Of a stretch of DNA of 64,000 nt, positions 23,986 to 34,611 are shown piece after piece. Below the pieces are notes generated by a model, which saw only the letters and a list, made by a program, of their open reading frames with translations, searched no databases and was not told the DNA's origin. The position numbers and the translations under genes are program-made. Every line of letters begins with the position of its first letter. Within the stretch, counting starts at the first letter, position 1. The DNA is from Chlorocebus sabaeus (taxonomy: Eukaryota; Chordata; Mammalia; Primates; Cercopithecidae): positions 91,447,137-91,511,136 of the forward strand of contig NC_132923.1 of assembly GCF_047675955.1 (NCBI RefSeq). The letters run 5' to 3'.

Positions 23986-25102
23986 TTTGCTAAAATCTTA
24001 GTGTGACAGTTTTCAGATGATGGAAAAATAAGAAGAGTGACTTTCAGATGGAGAGTCCTTATTAAAACACAGATGTCTTCTGTAAATAGAGTTGGAAAAA
24101 TACTGCCAGTGAGCTCTTTGTTTATAAATGTTTCTTTTAACTTACCCATGCAGGATCTGAAATGGAAAGCTACTTCTCTTTCATCAGTCAAGAGGTACAT
24201 TACAACAGAATCATTGATGCACTGAGAAGAGAGCTGGGTTCCAAATCTCACTCAGTGATCTAGGAGAGGAGAGGCAGCCAATGTTCTGCCTGCCTTAGTT
24301 TTTCCGATCAGGGTTCCTGTGGCTCTTTGTGTTTTGGCCTGGCCTCCCCCTCAACAACCTTCCCTCTTCTGCCTGGCCACTCTGAAACATTGTTTCTTTG
24401 AATTCTAAGATAAGCTGTGATGTCTGACCTGTATTAATAGCTATGATAAACTTATGGAGCTATTATCATTTCAAGGAGTTTTCGGATATTGAAGAGTTTA
24501 AGTAAGTTGTCATGTTTTCTTTTGGAATTCCCATTTGATCAAGTATAGCATACTGAAAGGATACTCCTGAAGTCCATAGGATAATGACATTTTTGTATAG
24601 TAAAGTCCCCGTTGTGCAAGATATGAAATGAATTTTTTTTTAACCAGAAAGATCTTTGTGACTTCATGATTTTTCTACTGCCTCATTCATAATTCCTAAG
24701 CAGGAAACACATGTATCTCATTTTAGCTTCTTTGAATCAGACAAAATGTTTTGTCTGGTGGTCTTAGTGTGCTACCAGTGAGACCACATTTACAGGGTGA
24801 AAACAATCTTTTCTCAAGTAAAGTGTTTGGTTTATGAAACCTGTGGAGTGTGCATTGAAATGATAAATAATATTTATACATGCACAATAGATTGAGTTCT
24901 ATAGAGGGTGAATGCTTTTAGAAGTAGACTTTACTCTGTGCATATGGGTAATAGTGTGAGTCGTGTGGCCCATGTTTGTTGTATTTAACTTAAGTGTGTT
25001 TAAATGATTATAAGGTGCTTTAGGTAGAGTTACTACAATATTAGCTCCAAAAGGTTCACGGACTTCTTTCTATATTTAGCATGAAATTTTTTTTTCTTAT
25101 AG
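23986..25102. other. Unique intronic sequence
   Basis: One of the longest repeat-poor stretches upstream of the first exon. It includes an exon-like AG..GT pair at 24154-24194 that I did not accept as an exon. Confidence 0.55.
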
Positions 25103-25408
25103 TTTTTTTTTTTTTTTTTTTTTCCTTGATACGGAGTCTCGCTCTGTTGCCCAGGCTGGAGTGCAGTGGTGCAATCTTGGCGCACTGCAGGCTCCGCCTC
25201 CCGGGTTCATACCGTTCTCCTGGCCCAGCCCCCCGTGTAGCTGGGACTATAGGCACCCGCCACCACGCCTGGCTAATTTTTTGTGTTTTTAGTAGAGACG
25301 GGGTTTCACTGTGTTGGCCAGACTGCTCTCAATCTCCTGACCTCGTGATCTGCCCGCCTGGGCCTCCCAAAGTCCTGAGATTACAGGCGTGAGCTACCGC
25401 GCCTGGCC
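25103..25408 (-). mobile_element. Alu
   Basis: T-run to 'ccgcgcctggcc'. Confidence 0.94.
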
Positions 25409-25642
25409 TATAGATGTATTTTTATGGTACTTGGGGGAGACTTTGAGTATGTGGGTTTAGTATCTTATAAAGACAGTTTCATTAAGTGTTATATAAGGCT
25501 CATGCATATATCTTCTTTTTGCACACTTAGAATGCCACAGAAGGGACTCTTTTCTGTTGGTGTCTTAAGACTCACCAAGGTCAGCTATGAGGAATCAGCC
25601 TAAAATTTTTCCCTCATTTTTTTTCCTAAGGTATTAAAAACA

Positions 25643-25944
25643 GGCCGGGCGTGGTGGCTCACACCTGTAATCCCAGCACTTTGGGAGGCTGAGGCTGGTG
25701 GATCACAAGGTCAGGAGTTCGAGACCAACCTGACCAACATGGTGAAACCCTGTCTCTACTAAAAATACAAAAATTAGCCGGGCACAGTGGCAGGCACTTG
25801 TAATCCCAGCTACTTGGGAGGCTGAGGCAGGAGAATCACATGAACCCGGGAGGTGGAGGTTGCAGTGAGCTGAGATTGTGCCACTGCACTCTAGCCTGGG
25901 TGACAAAGCAAGACTCTGTCTCAAAACAAACAAACAAAAAAAAA
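25643..25944 (+). mobile_element. Alu
   Basis: 'ggccgggcgtggtggctcac' to an AAAC tail. Confidence 0.95.
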
Positions 25945-25956
25945 CCAGACATGATT

Positions 25957-26261
25957 GGCTGGGCATGGTGGCTCACACCTGTAATCCCAGTACTTTGGAA
26001 GGCTGAGGCAGGCGGATCACCTGAGGTCAAGAGTTTGAGACCAGCCTGGTCAACATGGTGAAACCCTGAGTCTGCTAAAAATACAAAAATTAGCCGGGTG
26101 TGTTGGCACATGCCTGTAATCCCAGCTACTCAGGAGGCTGAGGCAGGAGAATCACTTGAGCCCAGGAGGCGAGGTTGCAGTGAGCTGAGATTGTGCCACT
26201 ACACTCCAGTCTAGGTGACACAGTGAGACCCTGTCTCAAAGAAAAACAACAACAGCAACAA
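25957..26261 (+). mobile_element. Alu
   Basis: Target duplication 'aaccagacatgatt', the same site later repeated at 26813. Confidence 0.95.
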
Positions 26262-26272
26262 ACCAGACATGA

Positions 26273-26303
26273 TTTATTTTATTTATTTATTTATTTATTT
26301 TTC
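26273..26303. repeat. (TTTA)n microsatellite
   Basis: TTTA units at the tail of the antisense L1 composite. Confidence 0.85.
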
Positions 26304-26811
26304 TTTATTTCTTCTAAAAAAAAAGAAAAAGTGGGATACATGTGCAGAACGTGCAGTTTTGTGCCCGGGTGGTTTGCTGCACCTATTGACTAAGTTCTAA
26401 GTTCCCTTCCTTCAGCCCCCACCTGCTAACAGGCCCTGGTGCGTGTTGTTCCCCTCTCTGTGTCCATGTGTTCTCAGTGTTCAACACCCACTTATGAGTG
26501 AAAACATGTGGTGTTGGTTTTCTGTTCCTGTGTTAATTTGCTGAGGATGATGGCTTCCAGCTTCATGGTACCCAGCAGTTAATGGGTACAAAAATATAGT
26601 TAGATAGAATGAAGAAGATTTAGTACAACAGGGTGATTACACTCAACAATAATTTAATTGTACATTTTAAAATAACTAACAGTATAATTGGAATGTTTGC
26701 AACACAAAGAAATGATAAATGCTTGAAGTGGTGGATATCCCATTTACCCCTTCCCTGCAAAGGACATGACCTCATTCCTTTTTATGGCTGCATAGTTTTC
26801 CATGGTGTATA
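26304..26811. mobile_element. L1 3' composite with an inverted middle segment
   Basis: 26325-26565 is antisense L1 3' UTR ('acatgtgcagaacgtgcag', 'gatgatggcttccagcttc'). 26570-26745 is sense-oriented older L1 3' UTR ('gggtacaaaaatatagttag'). 26755-26811 returns to antisense ('gctgcatagttttccatgg'). The element is bounded by 'cagacatgatttatt' copies on both sides. Confidence 0.75.
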
Positions 26812-27053
26812 TCAGACATGATTTATTGAGATGTTATTAACAATGTTTTTCTGGCCAACTCCATGTGAAATAATACTGGTCTTGGGTAGAATAATTCATC
26901 TTCATTCATGGAAGTGATACTTTAATGTAATTAGATGTATATTTTATCTAAAGTGGCACAAAAATATCTTGGCATATTGTACATTTGGAGATGTTGACCT
27001 CATATATAGCTGTTGCCTTTGACCCTCTTTTCTTGTTCTATTTAATATTCTAG

Positions 27054-27175
27054 GTACGACACCGAGCTTCTGGTCAGGTGATGGCTCTTAAGATGAACAC
27101 GTTGAGCAGTAACCGGGCAAACATGCTGAAAGAAGTACAGCTCATGAATAGACTCTCCCATCCCAACATCCTTAG
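27054..27175 (+). CDS. TESK2: TESK2 internal coding exon: kinase N-lobe, lysine strand and helix C
   Basis: Read from phase 0, the exon gives 40 codons plus two bases (AG) of an arginine codon finished in the next exon. Visible landmarks are GQVMALKMN, whose MALK lysine is the ATP-anchoring lysine of the VAIK-type strand, and NMLKEVQLMNRLSHPNIL, whose KEV glutamate is the helix-C partner. The exon follows a pyrimidine-rich tract ending in TAG and is followed by GTAATG. TESK2 is a LIMK/TESK-family dual-specificity kinase known to phosphorylate cofilin and remodel actin, mainly in testis. The paralog TESK1 differs at several of these positions in my recollection and has a compact gene, while this copy sits in introns of tens of kilobases, which favours TESK2. 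It has no stop or frameshift and is flanked by intron on both sides, so it is not a retrocopy. Confidence 0.93.
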
Positions 27176-27605
27176 GTAATGGCTTTTCCTTCCTTCTGAT
27201 CAGTGAGAAAACTGAAACATTGGAGGCTTGCTAGAATAGCACTAATAGCAAAAAAAGGAGGGAGTCAGGATTTATCATGCTGAATCTATCTTGCTGGGGT
27301 TTAGTGGTACTCTAGGTTGTTTTCTGCCCATCGAGACTTAATTTACTGGTAATTAACTGCATTTAACAAAGCAACTTCCTCTGTCTGTCAAGTTGCTTTA
27401 CTCTCATTAGAACATTAGTAGCAGCTCATTAGAACAGTTGTTTTCTATTGCTGACTGGTAATTTATCAAAGAGGAGAGATTATTATTTATTTATGGGAAA
27501 TTGTAATTAAATCAGTGAGTGACAATAAAAGTAAAATTACGCCCTCAAGTTATCTATCCTTAACTTTTAGCACTCACTTGAGGAGACACATTTTGCCTTT
27601 GAGAA
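27176..27605. other. TESK2: Unique intron just downstream of the first TESK2 exon
   Basis: No repeat recognised. It contains a direct echo 'gcagctcattagaaca' / 'cattagaacattagtag' near 27410-27440. Confidence 0.55.
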
Positions 27606-27870
27606 TTATTATTATTATTTTGAGATAGGGTCTCACTCTGTCACCCAGGCTGGAGTATAGTGGCATGATCATGGTTCAATGCAGCCTCGACCTCCAGGGC
27701 CCAATTGATCTTCCCCACCTCAGACTCCTGAGCAGCTGGAACTACAGGTGTGCCACCACATCCAGCTAAATTTCACATTTTTTTGTAAAGTCAGAGTTCT
27801 GCCATGTTGTCCAGGCTGGTCTCAAATTCCTGGGCTCAAGCGATTCATCCTCCTTGGCCTCCCAAAGTGG
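27606..27870 (-). mobile_element. Alu, 5'-truncated
   Basis: Ends at 'cctcccaaagtg'; flanked by 'gaattatt'. First Alu after the TESK2 exon and opposite in orientation to the Alu before it. Confidence 0.92.
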
Positions 27871-27991
27871 GGAATTATTTTTATAAGTTTATATAATTGT
27901 CACTTTTTAATAATCTGTATCGGAATCTTTCTTGCTTTAATTATTTTGATATTTTAGTCAGGCAAGTATATTTTCTTTTTTAAAAAAAATT

Positions 27992-28312
27992 TGGCGGGGC
28001 TTGATGGCTCATGCCTGTAATCCCAGCACTTTGGGAGGCCGAGGTGGGCGCATCGTGAGGTCAGGAGATCGAGACCATTCTGGCTAACGCGGTGAAACCC
28101 CATCTCTACTAAAAATACACACAAAAAAATTAGGCGGGCATGGTGGCACGTGCCTGTAGTCCCAGCTACTCAGGAGGCTGAGGCAGGAGAATTGCTTGAA
28201 CCCGGGAGGTGGAGGTTTCCTCTGGGAACCGAGTCCAGTGAGCCAAGATTGCGCCACTGCACTCCAGCCAGGGTGACAGAGCAAGACTCCATCTCAAAAA
28301 AAAACAAAAAAG
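27992..28312 (+). mobile_element. Alu with an 18-bp insert
   Basis: 'tcctctgggaaccgagtc' at about 28217-28234 interrupts the second-monomer box. Confidence 0.93.
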
Positions 28313-28940
28313 AAATTTTATTTGGCCAGGCATGATGGCTCATGCCTGTAATCTCAGTACTTTGGGAGGCCAAGGTGGGTAGATCCCTTGAGCCCAGGAG
28401 TTTAAGACCAGCCTGGGCAACATGGTGAAACCCCATCTCTACAAACAACAACAGCAATAACAAACAACCAAAAAAATTAGCCAGGTATAGTGGCATGTGC
28501 CTGTAGTTTCGGCTACTCAGGAGGCTGAGGTGGGAGGATCTCTTGAGCCCATGAGTTCACAGCTGCAGTGAGCCATGATTGTAGCACTGCACTCCAGCCT
28601 GAGTGACAGAGCAAGACTCCATCTCAAAAAAAAACAAAAAAGAAATTTTATTTGGCCAGGCATGATGGCTCATGCCTGTAATCTCAGTACTTTGGGAGGC
28701 CAAGGTGGGTAGATCCCTTGAGCCCAGGAGTTTAAGACCAGCCTGGGCAACATGGTGAAACCCCATCTCTACAAACAACAACAGCAATAACAAACAACCA
28801 AAAAAATTAGCCAGGTATAGTGGCATGTGCCTGTAGTTTCGGCTACTCAGGAGGCTGAGGTGGGAGGATCTCTTGAGCCCATGAGTTCACAGCTGCAGTG
28901 AGCCATGATTGTAGCACTGCACTCCAGCCTGAGTGACAGA
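28281..28940 (+). repeat. Perfect tandem duplication, 330 bp x 2, of an Alu
   Basis: Bases 28281-28610 and 28611-28940 read identically as far as I can compare them line by line, including the idiosyncratic 'acaaacaacaacagcaat' linker. The left border lies in the 3' end of the preceding Alu and the right border in the 3' end of the duplicated Alu, both at the shared motif 'gtgacagag'. This is what a crossover or slippage between neighbouring Alu tails would leave. Confidence 0.93.
28324..28642 (+). mobile_element. Alu, first copy of a tandem duplicate
   Basis: 'ggccaggcatgatggctcat'; J/Sx-like with the 'acaaacaacaacagc' linker. Confidence 0.94.
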
Positions 28941-28967
28941 GTGAGACCCTGTCTTAAAAACAAAAAT
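28654..28967 (+). mobile_element. Alu, second copy of a tandem duplicate
   Basis: Identical to the preceding copy up to 28940, then its own tail. Confidence 0.94.
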
Positions 28968-28987
28968 TATTTTATTTTAAAAAATAC

Positions 28988-29299
28988 GGCCGGGCGCGGT
29001 GGCTCAAGCCTGTAATCCCAGCACTTTGGGAGGCCGAGATGGGTGGATCACGAGGTCAGGAGATTGAGACCATCCTGGCTGACACGGTGAAACCCCGTCT
29101 CTACTAAAAAATACAAAAAACTAGCCGGGCGAGGTGGCGGGCGCCTGTAGTCCCAGCTACTCGGGAGGCTGAGGCGGGAGAATGGCGTGAACCCGGGAGG
29201 CGGAGCTTGCAGTGAGCTGAGATCTGGCCACCGCACTCCGGCCTGGGTGACACAGTGAGACTCCGTCTCAAAAAAAAAAAAAAAAACAAAAAAAAAAAA
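28988..29299 (+). mobile_element. AluY, Old World monkey-type
   Basis: 'ctcaagcctgtaatcccag', 'aaaaaatacaaaaaactagc', 'gaggtggcggg' and 'agatctggccac'. Confidence 0.95.
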
Positions 29300-29310
29300 C
29301 TTTGTTTTAA

Positions 29311-29374
29311 TAAGACAAGGTCTCACTGTGTTGTTCAGGCTGGGATTGCAGATGTGATCCACCACACCTGGCCA
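29311..29374 (-). mobile_element. Alu remnant
   Basis: 'ggtctcactgtgttgttcag' joined to 'accacacctggcc'. Confidence 0.75.
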
Positions 29375-29713
29375 AGTATATTTTCAAATGAGACCAAATA
29401 AGACAATTTAATTCAATGTATATTTAGTTAGGGTTTATGTGCAGGATGCTTTGGAAAGTTTAAAGTGCTATTTACTTAGGGTCATTTATTGCTAATTTTT
29501 ATATGTTTATATTGGGCTAGAGAGAACTCATATGACTTAAGTATGACTTACGTGTTTGGTCAATGGTGTTAAATTATGGAATTAAATTATACTGCTTACT
29601 TGAAACTTTTTATCTTTGTATAGAATTATTGGCTTCCTAGTCTACCTCAAAAATATTCAGCCAGTATTTTTATTGTGGTGACTTTCTTTCAAATTTATAA
29701 GTCAAATTAACAC

Positions 29714-30013
29714 TTTTTTTTTTTTTTTTTGAGATGTAGTTTCGCTCTTGTCGCCCAGGCTGGAGTGCAATGGCTTGATCTCACCTCACTGCAACCTCCA
29801 CCTCCCAGGTTCAAGTGATTCTCCTGCCTCAGCGTCCCAAGTAGCTGGGATTATAGGCGCTCGCCATCATGCCCAGCTAATTTTTGTATTTTTGGTCGAG
29901 ACAGGGTTGTACTGTGTTGGCCAGGCTTGTCTTGAACTCCTGACCTCAGGTGATCCACCTGCTTCGGCCTCCCAAAGTGCTGGGATTACAGGTGTGAGCC
30001 ACTGCACCTGGCC
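29714..30013 (-). mobile_element. Alu
   Basis: Target duplication near 'attaacac'. Confidence 0.95.
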
Positions 30014-30254
30014 AGATTAACACATTTTTTGAGCATATGTCTGGTGATATATTCAGACATCAGAAAGGTATCAAGATATATATAAAGTGGAGTGTCTGCT
30101 AGCAAGGAATTTATACTTTACTTGCTCTACTTACATTGATGGAAAGAGAACTAATAAATTAACTAAGACACCACCATTTGAGTAGAATAAACTCTTAATT
30201 GCTATAGGAGTTCAAATGAGTGAGGGGTCATATTAACTTTGAAGAGTCAGGGAA

Positions 30255-30532
30255 GGCTTGGCATGATGGCTCACCCCTGTAATCCCAGCACTTTGGGAGG
30301 CTGAGGCAGGCAGATCACAAGGTCAAGAGCTCGAGACCATGTTGGCCAACATGGTGAAACCCCGTCTCTACTAAAAATACAAAAATTAACTGGGCATAGT
30401 GGCACACACCTGTAGTCCTAGCTACTTGGGAGGCTGAGGCAGGAGAAGCTGTTGAACCCGGGAGGCAGAGGTTTCAATGAGCTGAGATTGTGCCACTGTA
30501 TTCCAGCCTGGCGACAGAGCAAGACTCTGTCT

Positions 30533-30573
<41 letters not shown>
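30255..30573 (+). mobile_element. Alu with a tail of about 39 A
   Basis: Perfect target duplication 'gaagagtcagggaa'. Confidence 0.95.
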
Positions 30574-30574
<1 letters not shown>

Positions 30575-30624
30575 AAGAGTCAGGGAAGCCTTCTAGGAGG
30601 GGACTTGAACTGGACTTTGAATTT

Positions 30625-30735
30625 TTTAAAAATTACGTTTAATTTCTGTGGTTACATAGTAGGTATATATACTTATGGGTTATATAAGATATTTTGATGC
30701 AGGCATGTAGTGCATAATAATGTACCTTGATTTTT
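30625..30735 (-). mobile_element. L1 3' UTR fragment, antisense
   Basis: 'ggttacatagtaggtatat' and 'ttttgatgcaggcatgtag' match the antisense L1 3' UTR. Confidence 0.7.
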
Positions 30736-30844
30736 AATAGGATTTTAGAAGATAGAGGAACTCAGAGCAAATAGTGATATAGAAAGCACAGATACAAAAA
30801 TGCAAAGCTTTTTGAGGAGTCAGTGAATAAAATCTTATTTGGCT

Positions 30845-31005
30845 AATAATGACAATAATAATATGACCATTTATTGCAGGTATGTTGTATACTAGGTGTG
30901 TTACTTATTTAAAGATTTAATCTTCACACTCACTGTCCATTGAGGCCAAGAGATTATGTATGGGCCAAAGTCTCCTCTAAGGCCTGGGTTCTTTCTACCA
31001 GGCTT
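30845..31005 (-). mobile_element. MIR SINE, antisense, diverged
   Basis: 'actaggtgtgttacttattt' and 'tttaatcttcacactcac' fit reverse MIR. Confidence 0.5.
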
Positions 31006-31661
31006 CTCTTAGAAGAACTGAGGATTTGATAGGATAGTATTGGTAGATAAAGGTGGAAAAGTAGAATTGGGTCAAATTATCCAGAAATGTTTTGCATAAA
31101 TCCAAAGGATTGTAGTTTATGATCTGTGATTGGATTCTGAGCAGAAACTAGAATGATAAGGTAATTGATGACAAGATGCAGAATGGTTTAGTGTTAGAGA
31201 GACTGGTAGCAAAGATATCAGTTGGGGGGCTTCCACTATGTTTGAGAGTGAGGTAGATGAGGCTTTGATATTCTGCTTAGGAATTTTTAAGATGATCATA
31301 TTTTAAGTAATATCATCTAGCTTAAGAAGTCATATTTTAATTTTTTTATTATTATAGTAGTGATACATAATTGCAATGCAAACATTTAGAAAACAGAATT
31401 AGTAAGAAAAAGAAAATAAAACTTGCCCTTAATCTCAGCATGTAGGGCTAAAACTAGTATTAGCATTTTGGCATATTTCTTGCCAATCTTTTTATTTTAC
31501 CATTTCTTTTCTTACTCTCTTCACTATGAACTGAACTAGCAAATGCATGGAAAGTTGACTTTAAATAAATTTTATTCCATTACAGCAAAATCTTTAGATG
31601 TACTTGTTATATAATAAAATGGTATAGTATAACCTGAAACTGTAAAACTACTAAAAGAAAA

Positions 31662-31967
31662 GGCTTGGTGTGGTGGCTCACACCTGTAATCCCAGCACTT
31701 TGGGAGGCCGAGGTGGGCGGATCACGAGGTCAAGAGATCGAGACCATCCTGGCTAACATGGTGAAATCCCATCTCTACTAAAAATACAAAAAATTAGCTG
31801 GGCGTGGTGGCGGGCACCTGTAGTCCCAGCTACATGGGAGGCTGAGGCAGTAGAATGGTATGAACCTGGAAGGCAGAGCTTACAGTGAGCCGAGATTGCA
31901 CCACTGAACTCCAGCCCAGGCGACAGAGTAAGACTCTGTCTCAAAAAAAAAAAAAAGAAAGAAAAAG
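31662..31967 (+). mobile_element. Alu
   Basis: Inserted in the L1 at 'ctaaaagaaaa'. Confidence 0.94.
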
Positions 31968-32073
31968 AAAACATAATAGAAAAATCTCCATGAGATTGGG
32001 TAGACAATTTTTTTGGATGTGCCCAAGCAACAAAAGCAAAAATAGACAAATGGGATTGCATCAAACTAAAAGC

Positions 32074-32336
32074 TTGGAAGGCTGAGGCAGGTGGATCACC
32101 TGAGGCCAGGAGTTCGAGACCAACCTGACCAACATGGAGAAACACCATCTCTACTAAAAAATATAAAATCAGCCAGGCATGGTGGCACATGCCTGTAACC
32201 CCAGCTACTCAGGAGGCTCAGGCAGGAGAATCGCTTGAACCTGGGAGGCAGAGGTTGCAGTGAGCTGAGATCGTGCCATTGCAGTCCAGCCTGGGCAACA
32301 AGAGTGAAAATCTTTCTCAAAAAACAACAACAAAAA
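32074..32336 (+). mobile_element. Alu, 5'-truncated
   Basis: Starts at 'ttggaaggctgaggcagg'. Confidence 0.92.
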
Positions 32337-32484
32337 GGAAGGAAATACTGTCATTTGGGACAACTTGGGTGAACCTGGAGGATGCTACACTAAATGAAAT
32401 AAGCCAGACACAAAGGCAAATAACTCATGATTTCATGTATGTATGAACTCTAAAACAGTCGATCTCATAGAAGTAGAGAGAAGA

Positions 32485-32779
32485 GGCTGGGCGCGGTGGC
32501 TCATGCCTGTAATCCCAGCACTTTGGGAGGCCGAGGTGGGCAGATCACAAGGTCAAGAGATCGAGACTATCCTGGCTAACACGGTGAAACCCTGTCTCTA
32601 CTAAAAATACAAAAAATTAGCTTGGTGGGGTGGCATGTACCTGTAGTCCCAGCTACTCAGGAGGCTGAGGCAGGAGAATGACTTGAACTCGAGAGATGGA
32701 GGTTGCAGTGAGCTGAGATTGTGCCACTGCACTCCAGCCTGGGTGACAGAGCGAGACTCTGTCTGAAAAAAAAAAAAAG
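32485..32779 (+). mobile_element. Alu
   Basis: 'ggctgggcgcggtggctcat'; inside the L1 3' UTR. Confidence 0.94.
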
Positions 32780-33139
32780 AAAATTTGGAGAGAAGAATGG
32801 TGGTTACCAGAGGATAGGGGTGAGTGGGGTGGGATGGGGAGGAAATGGGGGGATGTTGGTCAGGGACACAAAGTTTCAGTTACATATGAGGAATACTTTT
32901 CTGAAATCTGTTGCGCAGTATGGTGACTATAGTTAATAATAATATGTATTTCAAAAAAACAGAAAAAATAGAACTGCTGTGTAATCCAGCAATAGGAGTT
33001 TCAAATATGTCACCACAAAAAATGATGTGAGGTAATAGATATGTTAGTTAGCTTGATTTAATCATTCTACACTGTATACATTTATGTTTGATCTATTTCA
33101 AAAAGTAGTAGTATAGTACGATTAAAAATGAAGGCTTTA

Positions 33140-33440
33140 GGTTGAGTGTGCCCACACCTGTAATCCCAGCACTTTGGGAGGCTGAGGCAGACAGATCCCT
33201 TGAGCTCACAAGTTCAAGACCAGCCTGGGCAACATGGTGAAAACATGGTTTTCTCTACAAGAAATACAAAAATTAGCTGGGCATGGTGGTGTGCACCTGT
33301 AGCCCTAGTGACTTTAGAGGCTGAGGTGGGAGGATGGCTTGAGCCTAGGCGGCAGAACTTGTAGTGAGCCGAGATCACACCACTGCACTCCAGCCTGGGT
33401 GATAGAACCAGAGCTTGTCTCAAAAGGAAAAAAAAAAAGA
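33140..33440 (+). mobile_element. Alu, J-like
   Basis: 'ggttgagtgtgcccacacct'; ends just before the hAT element. Confidence 0.92.
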
Positions 33441-33451
33441 AGACTCTAGAT

Positions 33452-33676
33452 TAGAGGTGTCCAATCTTTTGGCTTCCCTGGGCCATATTGGAAGAAGAAT
33501 TATCTGGGATCACATATAAAATACACTAACACTAACAATAGCTAATGAGCTAAAACAAACAATTGCAAAAAAAAATATCAAAATGTTTTAAGAAAGTTTA
33601 TGAATTTGTGTTGTGCCACATTCAAAGCTATTCTGGGCTGCCATGTGGCCCGTGAGCTGTGGGTTGGACAAGCTTG
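33452..33676 (+). mobile_element. hAT-Charlie MITE, probably MER30
   Basis: It starts at 'tagaggtgtccaatctttt' and ends at 'gttggacaagcttg', flanked by perfect 8-bp duplications ctctagat at 33444-33451 and 33677-33684. The family name is from memory; the hAT class is supported by the 8-bp duplications. Confidence 0.8.
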
Positions 33677-33684
33677 CTCTAGAT

Positions 33685-33900
33685 TCTAGATCAAACTGTC
33701 TGGATTCAAATCCTGGATCTTGGGAAAGTTTAGTTAACCTCTCTGAGCCTTAGTTTTCCCATCTATAAAATGAGGGTAATGACAGTAAATATTTTATGGA
33801 GTTGTTACTGAAGATTAATTAAATTAGTACATGTAAATCACTTAGAATAGTACCTTGTATGTGGTAAGTGCTCAGTAAATGTTAGCTATTATTATTAGTT
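33685..33900 (+). mobile_element. MIR SINE
   Basis: 'aacctctctgagccttagtt', 'cccatctataaaatgagg' and 'agtgctcagtaaatgttag' give a nearly full-length core and 3' part. Confidence 0.85.
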
Positions 33901-33949
33901 TATTTTCCTCTGGGTGCTTCTTTCAGTGGCCTATTATAATAGCCTATCT

Positions 33950-34536
33950 TTGTTGTTGTTATTATTTAGTTTTTATTTCATAATCATAAACTTAATTTAA
34001 CTCTGCAATGCAGGTAGGCATGGAAGGGAACAAGGAAAACGTGGAACTCAAAGGGAGCACAAAGATTATGGGATACTGTGAGAAAATGGGGTGGAGGAGT
34101 GCTCTCCTGAGCTACAGAAGGAATGGTCTGGTGGTTAAGATAAAACACAAGTCAAATTTATTAGAGTTGTCCACAGTCAGCAATGGTGATCTTCTTACTG
34201 GTCTTGCCATTCCCAGACCCAAAGTGTCCCATGGCCTCCACAATATTAATACCTTCTTTTCACCTTGCCAAAGACCACATGCTTGCCATCCAACCTGACA
34301 CATAAACCCTGGAATAATTTTGTGAAAGCAGGAACCCTTATAACCAAATCCTTTCTCTCCAGTGGTCAGAGCACAGAAGTTTTCTGCTGTCTTTGGAAAT
34401 TTGTCTGCAAATAGCTCGAAGGAGACGTGGCCTAAGGGCTCGCTGTTTGACTGTGATGTTGAAGAACATGGTGGGGTTGAACATGGCTGATAGTACAGGG
34501 CTCCCAGTGGTGGCAGCAGCATCTGCAAAGCACCTA
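33950..34536 (-). pseudogene. PPIA: Processed pseudogene of cyclophilin A (PPIA), internally deleted
   Basis: Read on the minus strand, it has a PPIA-like 5' UTR, then an ATG at 34484 followed by recognisable EPLGHVSFELFADKFPKTAE, GEKGFGYKGSCF and IIPGFMCQ. The frame then jumps straight to the DGKHVVFGKV region, so roughly 70 codons of the middle are missing. It ends in the TIADCGQL-equivalent stretch, with a stop at 34163-34161. The 3' UTR follows and closes with an AATAAA-containing A-rich tail (TTTATTTC and AAC-type repeats in plus orientation near 33950-33980). There are no introns, and there is a small frameshift just after the start (GTCAAACAGCGAG). Functional PPIA is a 165-residue peptidyl-prolyl isomerase. 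This copy lacks much of the active-site barrel and cannot encode it. It lies antisense inside the TESK2 intron; no clear target-site duplication was found. Confidence 0.93.
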
Positions 34537-34544
34537 CCTTTTTT

Positions 34545-34605
34545 TTATTCATTTACTCACCAAACATGTGTTGAGTGCCTACTGCTGCTTTTAATAGATT
34601 CAATG
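34545..34605 (-). mobile_element. L2 3' tip, antisense
   Basis: 'ttcatttactcaccaaacat' and 'ttgagtgcctactgctg' follow the L2 reverse terminus directly next to the PPIA copy. Confidence 0.45.
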
Positions 34606-34611
34606 GTTTTC

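Larger units (their letters stand above)
1..27053 (+). other. TESK2: TESK2 intron (3' part), phase 0
   Basis: All sequence before the first recognised exon is intron. The glycine-loop exon that must precede it is not in the window. The acceptor tract is pyrimidine-rich (ctcttttcttgttctattt) and ends in AG. The contents are repeats plus unassigned unique intron, listed separately. Confidence 0.85.
31620..33120 (+). mobile_element. L1 3' portion, split by three Alus
   Basis: Pieces at 31625-31661 ('cctgaaactgtaaaactac'), 31968-32073, 32337-32484 and 32780-33120 are consecutive ORF2-end and 3' UTR sequence ('tggtggttaccagaggat', 'tatggtgactatagttaat'). Confidence 0.8.

Noticed and set aside
24154..24194. 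Possible 41-bp cryptic exon (cag before, gtacat after)
   Set aside because: The acceptor tract is fair but the donor is weak, the length is not a multiple of three, and inserting it between phase-0 TESK2 exons would break the frame.
27054..27175. TESK1 instead of TESK2
   Set aside because: The residues (ASGQVMALKMNTLSSN) fit TESK2 as I recall it, and TESK1 introns are short.
34008..34298. 96-codon open frame on the plus strand
   Set aside because: It is the antisense of the PPIA pseudogene 3' UTR and tail.
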